Assembly (NCBI GenBank): GCA_017993055.1
Contig: JAGONM010000013.1
Coordinates: 18,882-82,881 of the forward strand
Direction of reading: 5' to 3'
DNA from: Armatimonadota bacterium
GTDB lineage: Bacteria; Armatimonadota; UBA5829; DTJY01
Length of the DNA stretch: 64,000 nucleotides
Below the pieces are notes generated by a model. It was not told the origin of the DNA. It did no database searches and was given only the letters and a program-made list of their open reading frames with translations. Each line of letters starts with the position of its first letter. The stretch's first letter is position 1. Position numbers and translations under genes: made by a program. Shown here one piece after another: positions 63,192 to 64,000 of the stretch.

Positions 63192-63752
63192 CTATTTCGC
63201 GCGCTCCAGATAGGCGTCGGTACGCGTGTCTACCTTGACCCTGTCGCCGACGTTGATAAAGAACGGCACCTGGATGACGGCACCGGTCTCGAGCGTGGCG
63301 GGCTTCGAGCCGCCGGAAGCGGTGTCGCCGCGGACGCCGGGATCGGTCTCGGTGATCTCGAGTTCGACGGTGATCGGCAGTTCGGCCCCGATGACACGTC
63401 CCTCGTGGCTCAGAACGCTGACTTCCTGGCCTTCCTTGAGGTACTTGACGGCATCGCCGAACGCTGACTTCTCGACCGCGATCTGATCGAATGTCTCGGT
63501 ATCCATGAGGTGGTAGTCGCCGTCCTGACTGTACAGAAACTGCATCGGCCGACGCTCGAGGATCGCCTGTTCCATCTTTTCGCCGGCGCGCCACGTCTTG
63601 TCTATGACCGCGCCGTTTCTGACGTTCTTGAGCTTGCTGCGGACGAAGGCGCCGCCCTTGCCGGGCTTCACGTGCTGGAAGTCAACTATGGTGTAGATGT
63701 CGTTGTCAACTATGATCGAGAGCCCCGTTCGAAAATTGCTGGTGTCTATCAA
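63192..63752 (-). CDS. efp: translation elongation factor P
   Basis: 186 residues from a TTG at 63752. The typical N-terminus follows at once (IDTSNFRTGLSIIVDN) and GGGGGGAGGA lies upstream. The modified Lys is K32 in KPGKGGAFVRSK. EF-P rescues ribosomes stalled at polyproline. The longer ATG frame to 63857 is not used because it would cross the promoter. It is the first gene of the operon. Confidence 0.94.
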   Translation of the reverse strand: MIDTSNFRTGLSIIVDNDIYTIVDFQHVKPGKGGAFVRSKLKNVRNGAVIDKTWRAGEKMEQAILERRPMQFLYSQDGDYHLMDTETFDQIAVEKSAFGDAVKYLKEGQEVSVLSHEGRVIGAELPITVELEITETDPGVRGDTASGGSKPATLETGAVIQVPFFINVGDRVKVDTRTDAYLERAK

Positions 63753-63828
63753 AGGATGATTCCTCCCCCCTGGGCCGCTGAACGAACCGCGCGGACCGGG
63801 CGTGCCGAACCCGCCGCAGGCACGGCAG

Positions 63829-63857
63829 ATTATAGCATATAGGGTATGCCCGCGCAA
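63829..63857 (-). promoter_or_regulatory. sigma-70-type promoter for the efp operon
   Basis: Minus-strand -35 TTGCGC at 63857-63852, 17-nt spacer and a consensus -10 TATAAT at 63834-63829, about 77 bp before the TTG start at 63752. Confidence 0.78.
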
Positions 63858-63939
63858 GAACTCGCGGTCGTCAGGGTCACTCCTGCTGGAGTGTGTACAT
63901 TTGTTTTGGGCTCGTGTCTCGCGGACTTGATTTTCATCA

Positions 63940-64000
63940 CTATGCCGCCAGCGCTTCCAGGGCTTTCTGGCGGGCGCGCTTCGCCTTCTGCGCGCGCTCC
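63940..64000 (-). CDS. C-terminus of an unidentified gene (partial)
   Basis: The minus strand reads 19 codons of RAQKAKRARQKALEALAA-type sequence ending TAG at 63942-63940. It is a basic, helical tail of a protein whose body is outside the window. It could belong to a transposase or ribosomal-type protein; nothing more can be said. Confidence 0.5.
   Translation of the reverse strand, partial: ERAQKAKRARQKALEALAA

Noticed and set aside
63880..64000. Possible insertion-sequence end with TGTGTACATTTG-type terminal sequence near the right edge
   Set aside because: Only one end is visible, no second inverted end or target duplication can be checked, and the partial 19-codon tail cannot be identified.

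Overview
The window is about 64 kb of high-GC bacterial chromosome densely packed with genes and with no recognisable phage or conjugative island. A porin-like beta-barrel protein ending in Phe, many signal peptides and a Spy/CpxP-like periplasmic protein point to a diderm (outer-membrane) bacterium. The mix of DUF6785/DUF6784 membrane protein, DUF4838 and NPCBM-GH27 glycosidases, a GH2 enzyme, a prepilin-like protein and a T-box-controlled ilvB suggests Armatimonadota or a neighbouring uncultured lineage. That assignment is inference, roughly 50 percent sure.

Region 1 (1-12.4 kb, all +): the 3' end of iorA, then iorB, a phenylacetate-CoA ligase (paaK), an SSS-family sodium symporter, two tandem-ACT sensor proteins, a complete LivJHMGF branched-chain/aromatic amino acid ABC importer, a second PaaK homologue that has lost its catalytic lysine motifs, and an outer-membrane porin followed by a strong terminator. 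Together these look like a system for taking up and interconverting aromatic amino acids, arylpyruvates and arylacetates.

Region 2 (12.4-30.1 kb): a DUF6785/6784 polytopic membrane protein, a DUF4838 gene split by an in-frame TAG, a Gfo/Idh/MocA dehydrogenase, a secreted endonuclease/exonuclease/phosphatase protein, a secreted GH27 enzyme carrying a palindromic-repeat insertion, a large GH2 enzyme, a metallophosphoesterase fused to a PQQ-type propeller, a TauE-type permease, a secreted STN-like protein and a beta-helix protein. This is a glycan and sugar-acid utilisation neighbourhood.

Region 3 (30.1-42.7 kb): a double-ACT protein with its DUF711 (UPF0210) partner, a SAM-methyltransferase-like protein, a secreted papain-family protease, ilvB with a T-box leader, a B12/radical-SAM protein, a NamZ-type (DUF1343) protein, a conserved small membrane protein, a VanW/G5 protein and BioY.

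Region 4 (42.7-57.5 kb): a candidate small RNA with a sigma-54-type promoter and an intrinsic terminator, a secreted (alpha/alpha)6-barrel-like protein, a KaiC-like/PPDK-like fusion, a VIT-vWA protein, a protein of the family annotated quinate 5-dehydrogenase, a Cys-rich Spy-like protein, alkaline phosphatase, a glycosidase-like protein and an ECF sigma/anti-sigma pair.

Region 5 (57.5-63.9 kb, all -): one housekeeping operon read from a good sigma-70 promoter: efp, a Cys-rich membrane protein, accB, a prepilin-like gene, accC, nusB, folD and a prenyl diphosphate synthase. The last 61 bases hold the C-terminus of another gene. The most novel items are the candidate sRNA at 42.8-42.9 kb, the catalytically depleted PaaK homologue, the 9-nt-pitch GAC tracts at four intergenic sites, and palindromic repeats inserted in frame in two coding sequences.
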